Shown piece by piece: positions 1 to 8,573 of a stretch of DNA of 64,000 nucleotides (its first letter is position 1; each line of letters opens with the position of its first letter). The translations under genes and the position numbers were made by a program. The stretch comes from Massilia eurypsychrophila (lineage in GTDB: Bacteria; Pseudomonadota; Gammaproteobacteria; Burkholderiales; Burkholderiaceae_D): positions 496,001 to 560,000 of the forward strand of contig NZ_PDOC01000001.1 in the NCBI RefSeq assembly GCF_002760655.1, in the 5' to 3' direction. The notes under the pieces are model-generated. The model made no database searches. It was not told where the DNA came from and saw only the letters and a list, made by a program, of their open reading frames with translations.

Positions 1-481
1 GGCTGGCGCGCCAGGTGCGCACTTCGTCGCGCTTGGCGTCGGAATAACCGTTGCCGGACTGCGGGCCGAACGCGGAGACGCTTCTCTGGCCGATTGTGGC
101 GTTGCCGTCGAAATACAGCAGCTCGTCGATCAGGTTGGCGCGGGCATCGGCCGACAGGTCACGGGAGGAACTGTTGGTGCCGCTGACGCGCTCGCCCGAA
201 TAGGCGTACATGTGGACGGCGGCCCGCGCGTGCAGCTTGAGCCGCGGGGTGTTGCTGACGATCGCCACGGAAGGCGACAGCTCGGTGACGAACTGGCCGC
301 GTGCCAACTCGTCCGATGTCAGGCTGACATTGTCGGAATAGGTCGCGCGCAGGTCGACCGCCGGGGTGACCTTGATTTCGGCGCCGGCGTGCGGCGCCCA
401 CAGCATGGCCAGCAGCGCTGCCGGCGCCGCCATGGGCAGCGTCGTCGCGCCCATCGCCGGCGCCCGCACCCGCTTAGCCAT
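1..481 (-). CDS. TIGR03016-like PEP-CTERM system outer-membrane protein (partial)
   Basis: The minus-strand frame opens with ATG at 481 and runs off the left edge (160 codons visible). A basic N-terminus and hydrophobic Ala/Leu segment ending near 'HAGAE' (about residue 34) looks like a Sec signal peptide. The mature part begins with 'VDLRATYSDNVSL', typical of the predicted beta-barrel proteins encoded beside exosortase exopolysaccharide genes. The start codon overlaps the stop of the autokinase gene upstream by 8 bp (474-481), so the two are translationally coupled. The role is inferred as an outer-membrane component of polysaccharide secretion; the C-terminal barrel is not in the window. 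Confidence 0.72.
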   Translation of the reverse strand, partial: MAKRVRAPAMGATTLPMAAPAALLAMLWAPHAGAEIKVTPAVDLRATYSDNVSLTSDELARGQFVTELSPSVAIVSNTPRLKLHARAAVHMYAYSGERVSGTNSSSRDLSADARANLIDELLYFDGNATIGQRSVSAFGPQSGNGYSDAKRDEVRTWRAS

Positions 482-1472
482 AGTGATAGTCATACGTTTC
501 TTCGATGCCCGGGAATTCGCGCGTCTTGTTGTAGATGAGGTTGACGTTGGTGCAGCCCTCGAGCTGGCGCAGCGATTCCTTGACCGCATGCTGGGTTGTC
601 GTTTCGGACTCGACAACGAGGACGATCTGGCCCATGTGGGTGGCCAGCACGTGTGCTTCGGAGGTCAGCAGCAGAGGCGGCGAATCGAAAATGACGATCC
701 GGTCCGGATAGCGGTTGGCGATTTCGTAGACGAAGGTGCTCATCGTCTGGCTCGCCAGCAGCTCGGTGGCGCGCGGCGTGCTGGTGCCGGCCGGCAGGAT
801 GCTGAGGGTGTCGACGTTGGTGCGCAGCATGACGTCGGCCAGTTCGAGCTTGTCGTCGAGCAGGATGTCCATCAGGCCGCGCTGGGCCGGCAGGCCGAGC
901 GTGCGCAGCACCGACGGGCGGGCCACGTCGGCGTCGATCAGCAGCACCGTGTGGTCCAGTTCCATGGCGATGCTCATGGCCAGATTGATGGCGCAATAGG
1001 TCTTGCCTTCGCCCGGCAGCGAGCTGGTGATCATGATCAGGTTGCCCGGCGGCGTGCCTGGCGTGTGCTCGGCGAACGCGCGCTTGATCAGCGGGCGCTT
1101 GATGATGCGGAAGTCTTCCACCAGCAGGGTGCGCCCGCCGGCGGCGGTGACCATGCCCATCTCGCGCATCCGGTTCAGGTCGAGTTCGACCTTGCGGGTG
1201 CTCTGCTTGCGCGGCGCTGCCGCCGGTTCGGCTGCGGGGGCCGGTGCAATGACCGGCATTTCGACCGGCGCCGGCACCGGCACTGCTGCCGGAACTGCGC
1301 GCGCGACCACCGGCGCCGGGGCGGCATGACTGGCCGCGGCGGCTGCGGCGGCGACGATGATCGGCGTGTGCGCCACTGGCGCCGCTATCGGCACGGAGAT
1401 CTCGACAGGGGAGGCCGGTGCGGCTTCCCTCTTGTGGTCGATCCGACTTGCTGCTTTTTCGATAATACTCAC
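474..1472 (-). CDS. epsG: Exosortase-associated tyrosine autokinase (EpsG/CpsD-like BY-kinase)
   Basis: This 332-aa protein has a variable Pro/Ala-rich N-terminal 100 residues followed by a ParA/MinD-type kinase domain. Visible motifs are Walker A 'SSLPGEGKT', Walker A' 'VLLIDADVARPSV' and Walker B 'IVIFDSPPLL'. The C-terminus is a short Tyr tail (YDYHYG), the presumed autophosphorylation cluster. BY-kinases work with a Wzz-type membrane partner to control polysaccharide polymerisation, and that partner is encoded immediately upstream (24-bp gap). There is no transmembrane segment, so it is a split CpsD/EpsG type rather than a Wzc fusion. The order matches the exosortase A (XrtA/PEP-CTERM) exopolysaccharide loci. 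Confidence 0.88.
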   Translation of the reverse strand: MSIIEKAASRIDHKREAAPASPVEISVPIAAPVAHTPIIVAAAAAAASHAAPAPVVARAVPAAVPVPAPVEMPVIAPAPAAEPAAAPRKQSTRKVELDLNRMREMGMVTAAGGRTLLVEDFRIIKRPLIKRAFAEHTPGTPPGNLIMITSSLPGEGKTYCAINLAMSIAMELDHTVLLIDADVARPSVLRTLGLPAQRGLMDILLDDKLELADVMLRTNVDTLSILPAGTSTPRATELLASQTMSTFVYEIANRYPDRIVIFDSPPLLLTSEAHVLATHMGQIVLVVESETTTQHAVKESLRQLEGCTNVNLIYNKTREFPGIEETYDYHYG

Positions 1473-1496
1473 ATGTTCTCCCGGGATTCAATCGCG

Positions 1497-3047
1497 TTAC
1501 AGCGAAGGCCTGATCAAGATCGCTGCCATTACGCCGCCGTACGCGCCAAACAGCGCAAATACGGAGGCTCCCATCGCGTACAGCCGTCGCCGGCGCTTCA
1601 CTTTTTGTTCGGTGGTCCAGTTCATGCCGATGGTGCCGAGGATCGGCACGCCGGTCACTTCACGCAGCGCCGCCTGGCTGAGGAAGGTCGGACGGACCTG
1701 GCTCATCAACAGGGCGACGACCAGGCCGGCCACCAGCGCGCCGGCAAACACCAGCGAGAACAGGCGTGGACGGTTCGGTCCGGCCGGGCTCAAAGGCACG
1801 GTCGGCGGATCGATGACGCGGAACGTCAGCATGTCGGTCGCCGAGCTCAGGTCGCCCGACAGCTTGGCCGATTCACGCCGCTCGACCAGCTTCTGGTAGT
1901 TGTCGCGGTTGACGGCGTAGTCGCGGTTGAGCTGGGCCAGCTGCGCTTCGACTTCGGGCGCTTCGTTGCTCTGGCTGCGCATGCGGGCCATGCGGGCCAT
2001 GCGGGTGTTGTATTCGGCCACGCGGGCGCTGAGCGAAGCGACGCGCGCTTCGGCCACCGACAGCGCCACGTTCATCTGTTGCAGCATCGGGCTGTAGTTG
2101 ATGCCAGGATCGCTACTGCGCTTGCGCTTCTTGGCTTCTTCCTTCTTCTTCGCGTCGAGCTGGGCCATCAGGCGCTTGGCCGCGACGATGTCGGGATGCG
2201 CCTCGGTGTATTGCAGGCGCAGCAGGTCGAGTTGCTTGTTGAGCGCCGAGATGCGGCCGTCGAGTTCCGGATTGTCGCTGGTGTCGCCCGCCTCGGCCGG
2301 CGCGGTGACCGGCGCCGGGTCGTCGCCGGCGATCTGGCGCTTGATGGCGTTGCGCGACTGTTCAGCTTCGAGCAGCTCGAGCTTGGCGGCGCTGAGCAGG
2401 TCGGCCGTTTCGACCATCTTGCCGCTGTAGTCGCTGCCGGTGCGCGGCAGCATGCCCATGTTGCGGATCTTGAAATCCTTCATCGCGTTTTCGGCGGCGG
2501 CGAGCTTTTCTTCGTACGTCTTGATCTGGTCGTCGATGAACTGGACGGCCTTCTCGGAATCCTGTTTTTTTCCGCCAAAGCTGCCTTCGACGAAGATGGT
2601 CAGCAGCGACTGCACGATGTCCTTGCCCAGCTTCGGGTTCGGGTTGTTGTAGGTAATCGTGTAGATGTCATCGCGCTCGGTGCCCAGAATCTTGATGTTA
2701 TTCATCAGCTCGTCGACCTGGCGCTCGTGATCCTTGGCGTTGCTCGACTTGACGTCGAGGTCGACCATGCGCATGACGCGCTCGACGTTGGGCCGGCTGA
2801 TCAGGGTGCGGCGCATGAACACGACCTGCTGGTCGAGGTTCGGCAACGTCGTCATGCCCGACAGCAGCGGCTTGAGGATGCTCTGGGTATCGACATAGAC
2901 GCGGGCCGAAGCCTGGTAATCGTTCGGCAACTTGTAGACCACGGCCCAGCCCACGAGCGCGACGATCCAGGAAATGGCCACTGCATACCAGCGATATTTG
3001 CCGATCGCCTTGAGGAAGCTTAGTACTACGGCTGTCAATTCTGCCAT
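1497..3047 (-). CDS. epsF: Exosortase-associated polysaccharide chain-length determinant (Wzz/GumC family)
   Basis: The 516-aa protein has the polysaccharide co-polymerase layout. There is an N-terminal TM helix (about residues 20-37, 'WYAVAISWIVALVGWAVVY') followed by the Wzz domain with 'YQASARVYVDTQSILKPLL'. A long periplasmic coiled coil spans about 170-400, rich in Lys/Glu heptads, with a run of alternating Met-Ala-Arg near residue 355. A second TM pair lies near the C-terminus ('LFSLVFAGALVAGLVVALL' and a last helix at about 490-510). It sets chain length of exported polysaccharide at the inner membrane together with the autokinase encoded next to it. The gene is the first visible one of a minus-strand operon whose promoter must lie in the 3.05-3.7 kb gap. 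Confidence 0.88.
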   Translation of the reverse strand: MAELTAVVLSFLKAIGKYRWYAVAISWIVALVGWAVVYKLPNDYQASARVYVDTQSILKPLLSGMTTLPNLDQQVVFMRRTLISRPNVERVMRMVDLDVKSSNAKDHERQVDELMNNIKILGTERDDIYTITYNNPNPKLGKDIVQSLLTIFVEGSFGGKKQDSEKAVQFIDDQIKTYEEKLAAAENAMKDFKIRNMGMLPRTGSDYSGKMVETADLLSAAKLELLEAEQSRNAIKRQIAGDDPAPVTAPAEAGDTSDNPELDGRISALNKQLDLLRLQYTEAHPDIVAAKRLMAQLDAKKKEEAKKRKRSSDPGINYSPMLQQMNVALSVAEARVASLSARVAEYNTRMARMARMRSQSNEAPEVEAQLAQLNRDYAVNRDNYQKLVERRESAKLSGDLSSATDMLTFRVIDPPTVPLSPAGPNRPRLFSLVFAGALVAGLVVALLMSQVRPTFLSQAALREVTGVPILGTIGMNWTTEQKVKRRRRLYAMGASVFALFGAYGGVMAAILIRPSL

Positions 3048-3743
3048 CTCGTCAATCTCGGGTTAATGCTACTTCTGGGGTTGGGGGCGCCGATGCGCAC
3101 AGGGAACTCAACATATCATCGCTTGTACTGGGAGCAATTGCAATTGCATAATGGAAAAAGCCCGACCGGCGTGCAATAAATGCTATGTATTGCAACACAT
3201 TGCTCGGCCGCCATTCTAGCCTGATTGCGATTGGCTATCGAATTTCGCTTGTGCGAAGGCTTCGTCTTCCCGTTGCGCGATCTGGGACCATTGTATTGTT
3301 GCTTCGCAAAAAATGCCACAAGTAATGTAATAAACACACGCAATTTGCACAGCGCCACTTAAAAATGCCTTGCGGAATCGTTTTTCTTGCATCGGAGAGC
3401 GCGTGGAGCAGTAGTAGAACTGCAAGCAGTGCGAGGCGTGGGAAATCAGACACACTGTTTACCGTTGACAACACAATGAATGCGGCCGGCGCCGCCTCGT
3501 CGCGCGTGCGTTCATCACGCCAGGAACGGCAGGGCGATGCCGAATCACGCTATATATATAGTGTCGTCGACATGCACGGCGGAAAATAGGCGGACAGCCG
3601 TAACCTGCTGCGGATGACGGCTTGCGATCAAAAGCGTTTCGCCAGGAAAATCTGTTATGGTTGGCGGACACGACAATCATGCCGCAGACACGCAGATTCA
3701 AGCGATTTGTCGGGCATCCACCAACCATTCAGTATTCGAAACC
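3048..3743. other. Divergent intergenic region between eps operon and protease gene
   Basis: About 700 bp without a convincing gene, clearly more AT-rich than its surroundings between 3110 and 3480. It must carry the promoter of the minus-strand eps operon and that of the plus-strand protease. A 12-bp self-complementary CTATATATATAG sits at 3550-3561. Short open frames here overlap one another and have no ribosome site or family resemblance. I see no sigma-54 site matching GG-N10-GC in a useful place. Confidence 0.5.
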
Positions 3744-4526
3744 ATGCACATGTCGCCCCGCGTTCTTGCCCGCCCGTTCGTCCTGCTGGCCGCCTGCGCG
3801 CTGGCGCTGCCCGCGTTTGCTGCCGGCGAGCTGGCGCGCACCATCGCCGCCGTCAAACCGTCGGTGGTCGGCGTCGGCACCTTCCTGCAGACGCGCAGTC
3901 CGGCCACCGCCTTCAACGGCACCGGCTTTGTGGTCGGCGATGGCCTCTCGGTAATTACCAATTCGCACGTGGTGCCCGAGCTGCTCGACAGCGAGAAGCG
4001 GGAAACGCTCGGCGTGGTCATCTCGCGCGGTGGCCAGATCGAGTTCCGCCCGGCCGTGCTGGCCGGGCGCGACCGCGCGCACGACCTGGCGCACCTGCGC
4101 ATCAGCGGCGCGCCGCTGCCGGCGCTGGCGCTGGGCGACTCCGACGGCGCCGTCGAGGGCCAGGACCTGGCGTTTACCGGTTATCCGCTGGGCATGATCC
4201 TCGGCCTGCATCCGGCCACCCACCGCGCGCTGCTGGCGGCGATCACGCCGATCGTGATGCCTTCGCTCAGTTCGCGCGCGCTCAACGTGCGCGCCATCGT
4301 CCAGCTGCAGCGCACCCCGTTCGCCATCTTCCAGCTCGACGGCACCGCCTATCCGGGCAACAGCGGCAGTCCGGTGTACGACCCGGCCACCGGCAAGGTT
4401 CTGGCGGTGATCAACATGACGTTCGTAAAGGGGCTCAAGGAAAACGCGATCAGCCAGCCGAGCGGCATCGCGTACGCGATCCCGGCCAAATATGTTCGTG
4501 ACTTATTGCAACAAAAATCGCCGTAA
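3744..4526 (+). CDS. Exported trypsin-like serine protease (S1C-type, no PDZ)
   Basis: About 260 aa from ATG 3744, chosen because the signal peptide then starts properly ('MSPRVLARPFVLLAACALALPAFAA'); the frame extends upstream to 3657 but that stretch is not signal-like. The catalytic triad is visible as His in 'TNSHVV', Asp in 'RAHDLAHLRI' and Ser in 'PGNSGSPV'. There is no PDZ domain, unlike DegP/DegQ. It lies between the divergent eps operon and the export lipoprotein gene, so a role in processing surface or exosortase-linked proteins is plausible but unproven. The 170-bp AT-rich gap downstream suggests the next gene has its own promoter. Confidence 0.8.
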   Translation: MHMSPRVLARPFVLLAACALALPAFAAGELARTIAAVKPSVVGVGTFLQTRSPATAFNGTGFVVGDGLSVITNSHVVPELLDSEKRETLGVVISRGGQIEFRPAVLAGRDRAHDLAHLRISGAPLPALALGDSDGAVEGQDLAFTGYPLGMILGLHPATHRALLAAITPIVMPSLSSRALNVRAIVQLQRTPFAIFQLDGTAYPGNSGSPVYDPATGKVLAVINMTFVKGLKENAISQPSGIAYAIPAKYVRDLLQQKSP

Positions 4527-4700
4527 GCAAATATTTGTCATCGGTGGCAGCCTGAATCGCATGCTTGATGGTATAAAATACAGTCGAGCAAAAAATATTC
4601 AAATTACAATTATTCGGCGCCACAGCAAGTATATTTTGGCAAACAACACGGACCGCATGCGCATTTTTTCGCCGCCGCGTGTCATCAAGGGGATATCGAC

Positions 4701-5336
4701 GTGACTACACTATCAACAAAATCGTTCAAATGGCTGGCCGTTGCCGCGCTCGCGCTGTCGGCGCTGGCGCTGGGCGGCTGCGCAACCAAGGGCGGCGCCA
4801 GCAACGCGGCCAACATGACGCAGGCGGACAACCACGACTACCTGATCGGGCCGGGCGACAATGTCAACATCATCGTCTGGCGCAATCCGGAAGTGTCGAT
4901 GTCGGTGCCGGTGCGCCCTGACGGCAAGATCACCACCCCGCTGGTGGAAGACTTGCCGGCCAGCGGCAAGACGTCGACCCAGCTGGCGCGCGACATCGAA
5001 AAATCGCTGGAGAAATTCATCCAGCAACCGGTGGTCACCGTCATCGTTACCGGCTTCGTCGGCACCTACGGCGAGCAGATCCGCGTCATCGGCCAGGCCG
5101 CCAAGCCGCAGGCGCTGCCGTACCGGCGCGACATGTCGCTGATGGACGTGCTGATCGCCGTCGGCGGCGTCACCGAGTTTGCTTCGGGCAACAGCGCAAG
5201 CATCATCCGGAATGTCGGCGGCAAGATGGAAAAAATGCCGGTGCGCCTGAATGACCTGATCAAGAAGGGCGATATCTCGGCCAACGTGGCGATGCGCCCG
5301 GGCGATGTGCTGGTCATTCCCGAAAGTTTTTTCTAA
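4701..5336 (+). CDS. epsE: Exosortase-associated polysaccharide export lipoprotein (Wza family)
   Basis: 211 aa from a GTG start preceded by AAGGGG. A lipoprotein signal ends in 'LALGGC' (Cys at about residue 29). A poly_export (Wza N-terminal) domain follows with 'YLIGPGDNVNIIVWRNPEVS' and 'VRPDGKITTPLVEDL', then one SLBB-type beta-grasp repeat ('IRVIGQAAKPQALPYRRDMSLMDVL') and the 'RPGDVLVIPESFF' end. The protein is short, like the XrtA-linked export proteins, and lacks Wza's C-terminal helix. It would form the outer-membrane or periplasmic export channel for the polysaccharide whose length is set by the divergent chain-length and kinase genes. The symbol is by analogy with the Methylobacillus eps locus. 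Confidence 0.85.
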   Translation: MTTLSTKSFKWLAVAALALSALALGGCATKGGASNAANMTQADNHDYLIGPGDNVNIIVWRNPEVSMSVPVRPDGKITTPLVEDLPASGKTSTQLARDIEKSLEKFIQQPVVTVIVTGFVGTYGEQIRVIGQAAKPQALPYRRDMSLMDVLIAVGGVTEFASGNSASIIRNVGGKMEKMPVRLNDLIKKGDISANVAMRPGDVLVIPESFF

Positions 5337-5465
5337 CATTGCCGGATAGCGCCTTGTCGATTTATCTTACAGATTCATCGCTTTACCGGGCGTTACGGGA
5401 AAAACGGGCACGGGTCCGTTCCTAAGTCGTTGAATCCATGGTGAAATGTTGCCGGGTGTAACGTC

Positions 5466-5482
5466 TGGAACGACTTTTGCTT
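5466..5482 (+). promoter_or_regulatory. Candidate sigma-54 promoter
   Basis: TGGAACGACTTTTGCTT matches the RpoN consensus TGGCAC-N5-TTGCTT at all but one position and has the required GG-N10-GC spacing (GG 5467-5468, GC 5479-5480). It lies about 70 bp before the GTG start at 5551. PEP-CTERM genes in related bacteria are often RpoN-dependent through PrsK/PrsR, which fits; the assignment here is from the motif alone. Confidence 0.5.
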
Positions 5483-5550
5483 AGTGTTTCTATAGAAATT
5501 TCTTCCGTCAGGCATGTGGTTTGACGGCGCCAATATTGAGGAATACAGAC

Positions 5551-6156
5551 GTGTCCAACCAACGACCAACCGATGCCGAGGGCGGCGCAGTGAGCGCCGC
5601 AGCCGACCAGCCCGCCGCGATGACGCCTTCGGGCGCCAGCCGCCGCCGTTTCGCCAAGAGTGGCGCCGGCGTGTCGGCCGGCGTGTTGCTGACACTGGCC
5701 AGCCAGCCGGCAATGGCGACGGTGTGCACGTCGCCGTCGGGCACGACGTCGGCCGCTTCAAGCCGGAAAACCGGCACGGCGAGTGCCTGTGTTGGACGCT
5801 CGCCGGGCTACTGGAAGACCCATCACTATGACTGGAGAAGCGCCGGCACCAACGGCGGCGCGTTGTTCAAGTCGACGTTCTATTGTGGCGGCCGCTGTTC
5901 GGCGTTAGCAAAATACAGTTGCTTCGATGTCGTCGACCCCGACAAGGTCACCAATGGCGACGATCCCGACAACGTCGCGATGCATATCATGGCAACGCTG
6001 CTCAATGTCCGTTCGGGAAAAATCTCCTTCCTGACGATCAATCAGGTGGTGGCGATCTGGTACGCGTACGCCACCACTGGCACTTACAAGCCGACTGTCG
6101 GCGTGACCTGGGATGGCGCGAGGATCGTCACCTACCTGAAAAGCACGATGATCTGA
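5551..6156 (+). CDS. Tat-exported cysteine-containing protein of unknown function
   Basis: 201 aa from GTG 5551, chosen for the GAGGAA ribosome site 7 nt upstream; a TTG at 5521 has none. Residues about 30-60 are a twin-arginine signal: 'SRRRFAKSG' followed by a hydrophobic stretch and 'QPAMA'. The mature domain has a Ser/Thr/Ala linker, the motif 'GRSPGYWKTHH' (a widespread motif of secreted proteins), and five Cys residues. It is not a family whose function I know. It is in the same reading frame as, and only about 20 nt ahead of, the PqqD-like gene, so it belongs to the HPr-rel-A cassette transcript and is the obvious candidate substrate. Confidence 0.7.
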   Translation: MSNQRPTDAEGGAVSAAADQPAAMTPSGASRRRFAKSGAGVSAGVLLTLASQPAMATVCTSPSGTTSAASSRKTGTASACVGRSPGYWKTHHYDWRSAGTNGGALFKSTFYCGGRCSALAKYSCFDVVDPDKVTNGDDPDNVAMHIMATLLNVRSGKISFLTINQVVAIWYAYATTGTYKPTVGVTWDGARIVTYLKSTMI

Positions 6157-6174
6157 CCGTAGCCGAGCAACGCC

Positions 6175-6486
6175 ATCACCGCACTTCGCATCACCCCTTC
6201 GCAGCCAGACCTGGCCTGGTGCCTGACACCGGGACAGGCGCTGCGCCATCGCCAGTGGCAGGGCGAATCGGTACTCTACAACGACCTGTCCGGCGACACC
6301 CACCTGCTGAGCGAGGCCGGCCTTTTCCTGTTGCTCGCATTGCAGGCCGGGCCGCTGACCGAGCGCGCCTTGCTGGCCGGCGTGCGCGCCGAATTCGACG
6401 CCGATGATGGCGAGGTCGGCGACGCCATGGTGGCCGAGTTGCTCGACGAGCTGCAGGCGCTGGTGCTGATCGAGCCGGCCGCATGA
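6175..6486 (+). CDS. HPr-rel-A system PqqD-like peptide chaperone
   Basis: A 100-residue frame with a PqqD-like fold signature: 'DLAWCLTPGQALRHRQW', 'SVLYNDLSGDTHLLSEAGLFLLLAL' and a C-terminal 'AELLDELQALVLIEPAA'. PqqD-type domains bind a precursor peptide and present it to a modifying enzyme. The stop TGA (6484-6486) overlaps the ATG of the kinase gene, as expected for the cassette. The frame is closed by TAG at 6160 and contains no ATG, GTG or TTG before the conserved part; ATC at 6175 is the only near-start upstream of the domain. Either a rare start, reinitiation after the TGA at 6154, or a sequence error is needed. Confidence 0.65.
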   Translation: MTALRITPSQPDLAWCLTPGQALRHRQWQGESVLYNDLSGDTHLLSEAGLFLLLALQAGPLTERALLAGVRAEFDADDGEVGDAMVAELLDELQALVLIEPAA

Positions 6487-7397
6487 GCACCGTCTCGAGC
6501 CTGTCGCGCGCCGAACTTGGCGAGCGCCTCGGCGCCGGCGGCATCCGGTTGCGCACCGGCGCGTTTGTCACGTCGATCAGCAGCCCGATCGCCAGCGTGG
6601 CCGACGGCATCAGCCTGATGTACGCCGACTATTCGCTGGCCGACGCCGCCGACTTCGCCGACTTCCACATCAGCCTGTCGCCGACCGGCGGCCTGCGCCG
6701 CTGGTTCAGGCGCCAGGTGTTGTTCGATGCGGACGGCACCTCGCCGTTCTTGCCGCTGCCGATCGCGCAGGCCTACCCGCTGTTCGAGTGGTCGATGAAC
6801 GCGTGCGTATCGAGCCGCGCCAACGCCAACCTGATCATCCACGCCGCGGTCGTCGAAAAGGACGGCCTGGCCGCGATCCTGCCGGCGCCGTCCGGCTCGG
6901 GCAAGAGTACGCTGTGCGCCGCACTGGTGACGCGCGGCTGGCGCCTGCTCTCCGACGAGCTGGCGCTGGTGCAGCTTGGCAGCGGCCAACTGCAGGCGCT
7001 GCCGCGCCCGATCAGCCTGAAGAATGCATCGATCGACATCATGCGCAGCTATGCCCCTGGCGCGGTGTTTTCGCGCGCGGTACGCGACACGATCAAGGGC
7101 GCCATCGCGCACATGAAGCCGCCGGCGGCGAGCGTCGCGCGCGCCCTCGAGAGCGCACGGCCGGCGTGGATCATCTTCCCGCAGTATCAGGCAGGCGCGG
7201 CCGCGAGCCTGGCGCCGGTGGCGCCGGCGCGCGCCTTCATGGACCTGGCCGGCAACTCGTTTAACTACAGCCTGCTCGGACCCGATGGCTTTGCGGCCAT
7301 GGCCGGCCTGATCGAGTCCTGCGCTCACTACCAGTTTACCTACAGCTCACTCGACGAGGCGGTCGAGGTGTTTGCGCGTCTGCGGCCGATCCCGTGA
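6483..7397 (+). CDS. HprK-related kinase A
   Basis: 304 aa resembling the C-terminal kinase domain of HPr kinase/phosphorylase. Visible are 'LIIHAAVVEKDG' (about 117-128), P-loop 'APSGSGKST' (135-143) and 'RLLSDELALV' (154-163) corresponding to the acidic Walker B region. There is no HPr protein nearby, so the classical sugar-control role is unlikely. TIGR-type families name this branch HprK-rel-A and find it in three-gene cassettes with a PqqD-like protein and a nucleotidyltransferase, exactly the arrangement here (ATGA overlaps on both sides). The substrate is unknown; phosphorylation of a peptide or small molecule is inferred. Confidence 0.85.
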   Translation: MSTVSSLSRAELGERLGAGGIRLRTGAFVTSISSPIASVADGISLMYADYSLADAADFADFHISLSPTGGLRRWFRRQVLFDADGTSPFLPLPIAQAYPLFEWSMNACVSSRANANLIIHAAVVEKDGLAAILPAPSGSGKSTLCAALVTRGWRLLSDELALVQLGSGQLQALPRPISLKNASIDIMRSYAPGAVFSRAVRDTIKGAIAHMKPPAASVARALESARPAWIIFPQYQAGAAASLAPVAPARAFMDLAGNSFNYSLLGPDGFAAMAGLIESCAHYQFTYSSLDEAVEVFARLRPIP

Positions 7398-8461
7398 TGG
7401 CCCTGCCGCTGGCCGTGCAGGCCTTTCGCCAACCGCAGCGGATGTCAGCTTTCAGCCTGACCGAATGGGAAATGCTGCTGCGCCAGGCGGCCAGCGCCAA
7501 CCTGACGGCGGCGCTGTACTACCTGGCCGAACAGCACGGCCAGCTCGAGGCGATGCCGGCGCGCGTGCGCGAACACCTTGCGTGGGCGCATGTGCAAGGC
7601 GAGCGCCATCGGCAAGGAGTGCGCTTCGAAGTGCGCCAGATCCGCCGCGCACTGGCCGAGCTCGACGTGCCGCTGATCCTGCTCAAGGGCGCCGCCTACA
7701 CGATGGCCGGCCTGCCGCCGGCGCCGGGGCGGCTGTTTTCCGACATCGATATCCTGGTGCCGAAAGGGCGGCTGGCCGAAGTGGAAGCGGCGCTGATGCT
7801 GCACGGCTGGGCCGCCAATCACCACGACGAATACGACCAGCGCTACTACCGCGAATGGATGCATGAATTGCCGCCGATGGAGCACGTCATGCGGCAGAGC
7901 CTGATCGACGTGCACCATGCGATCTTGCCGGAAACATCAAAGGCACGGCCCGATCCGGCGGCGCTGCGCGCGGCCTCGCAGGCCATCGCCGGCGACGACG
8001 GCCTGCGCGTGTTCGCGCCGGCCGACATGGTGCTGCACAGCGCCGTGCACCTGTTCTACGATGGCGAGTTCGATCATGGCATGCGCGACCTGATCGACAT
8101 TCACCGGCTGCTGCAGCAATTTGGCCAGGAACCCGGTTTCTGGGCCGAACTGCCACGGCGCGCTGCGCAGCTGCAACTGGAGCGGCCGCTGTTTTACGCG
8201 CTGCGCTACGCCGAGCGCCTGCTCGGCGCGGCCGTGCCGGCCGACGTGCTGGCGGCGGGGCGCCCGCCGGCGCCGCTGCTGGCGCTGATGGATGCGCTGT
8301 TCGGCCGCGCGCTGCTGCCGGCGCATCCGAGCTGCGCCGACCGCTACACCGGCATCGCCCTGCGCCTGCTGTACATCCGCGCCAATTGGCTGCGCATGCC
8401 GCCGCTGCTGCTGGCGCGCCACCTGTTCCACAAAGCGTTCATCTCCCCCAAAGCAAGCTGA
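7394..8461 (+). CDS. Nucleotidyltransferase family protein (NTP_transf_5) of HPr-rel-A cassette
   Basis: 355 aa. The core motif 'LILLKGAAYTMAGLPPAPGRLFSDIDILVP' carries the G-x-D-x-D type metal site (D-I-D) of the minimal nucleotidyltransferase superfamily. A helical C-terminal half includes 'HHAILPET' and 'DMVLHSAVHLFYDGEFDHGMRDLIDIHRLL'. It starts inside the end of the kinase gene (ATGA overlap) and is the last gene of the cassette, followed by a strong terminator. It is likely to transfer a nucleotidyl group to the same substrate handled by the kinase and the PqqD-like protein; the target is unknown. Confidence 0.82.
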   Translation: MMALPLAVQAFRQPQRMSAFSLTEWEMLLRQAASANLTAALYYLAEQHGQLEAMPARVREHLAWAHVQGERHRQGVRFEVRQIRRALAELDVPLILLKGAAYTMAGLPPAPGRLFSDIDILVPKGRLAEVEAALMLHGWAANHHDEYDQRYYREWMHELPPMEHVMRQSLIDVHHAILPETSKARPDPAALRAASQAIAGDDGLRVFAPADMVLHSAVHLFYDGEFDHGMRDLIDIHRLLQQFGQEPGFWAELPRRAAQLQLERPLFYALRYAERLLGAAVPADVLAAGRPPAPLLALMDALFGRALLPAHPSCADRYTGIALRLLYIRANWLRMPPLLLARHLFHKAFISPKAS

Positions 8462-8522
8462 AATCGCGGCGGGCGCTGGCGCGGCCGACCGGCCCTCGCT
8501 TGCCCGCGGCATTGCGTAAACG

Positions 8523-8556
8523 AAAAAAACTGCCTGGCTTTCACCAGGCAGTTTTT
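8523..8556. terminator. Bidirectional rho-independent terminator
   Basis: Stem ACTGCCTGG / CCAGGCAGT (8529-8537 with 8544-8552), 6-nt loop, flanked by A7 on the left and T5 on the right. It can serve both the plus-strand cassette ending at 8461 and the minus-strand PEP-CTERM gene ending at 8574. Confidence 0.88.
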
Positions 8557-8573
8557 AAGCAAGCTTGCTGCGA

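Noticed and set aside
366-3023. 885-codon plus-strand open frame
   Set aside because: Antisense shadow of the eps kinase and chain-length genes; residue composition is Arg/His/Gly-rich and no domain is seen.
3550-3561. CTATATATATAG as operator or promoter
   Set aside because: Simple AT alternation; no spacing to a -35 or family match.
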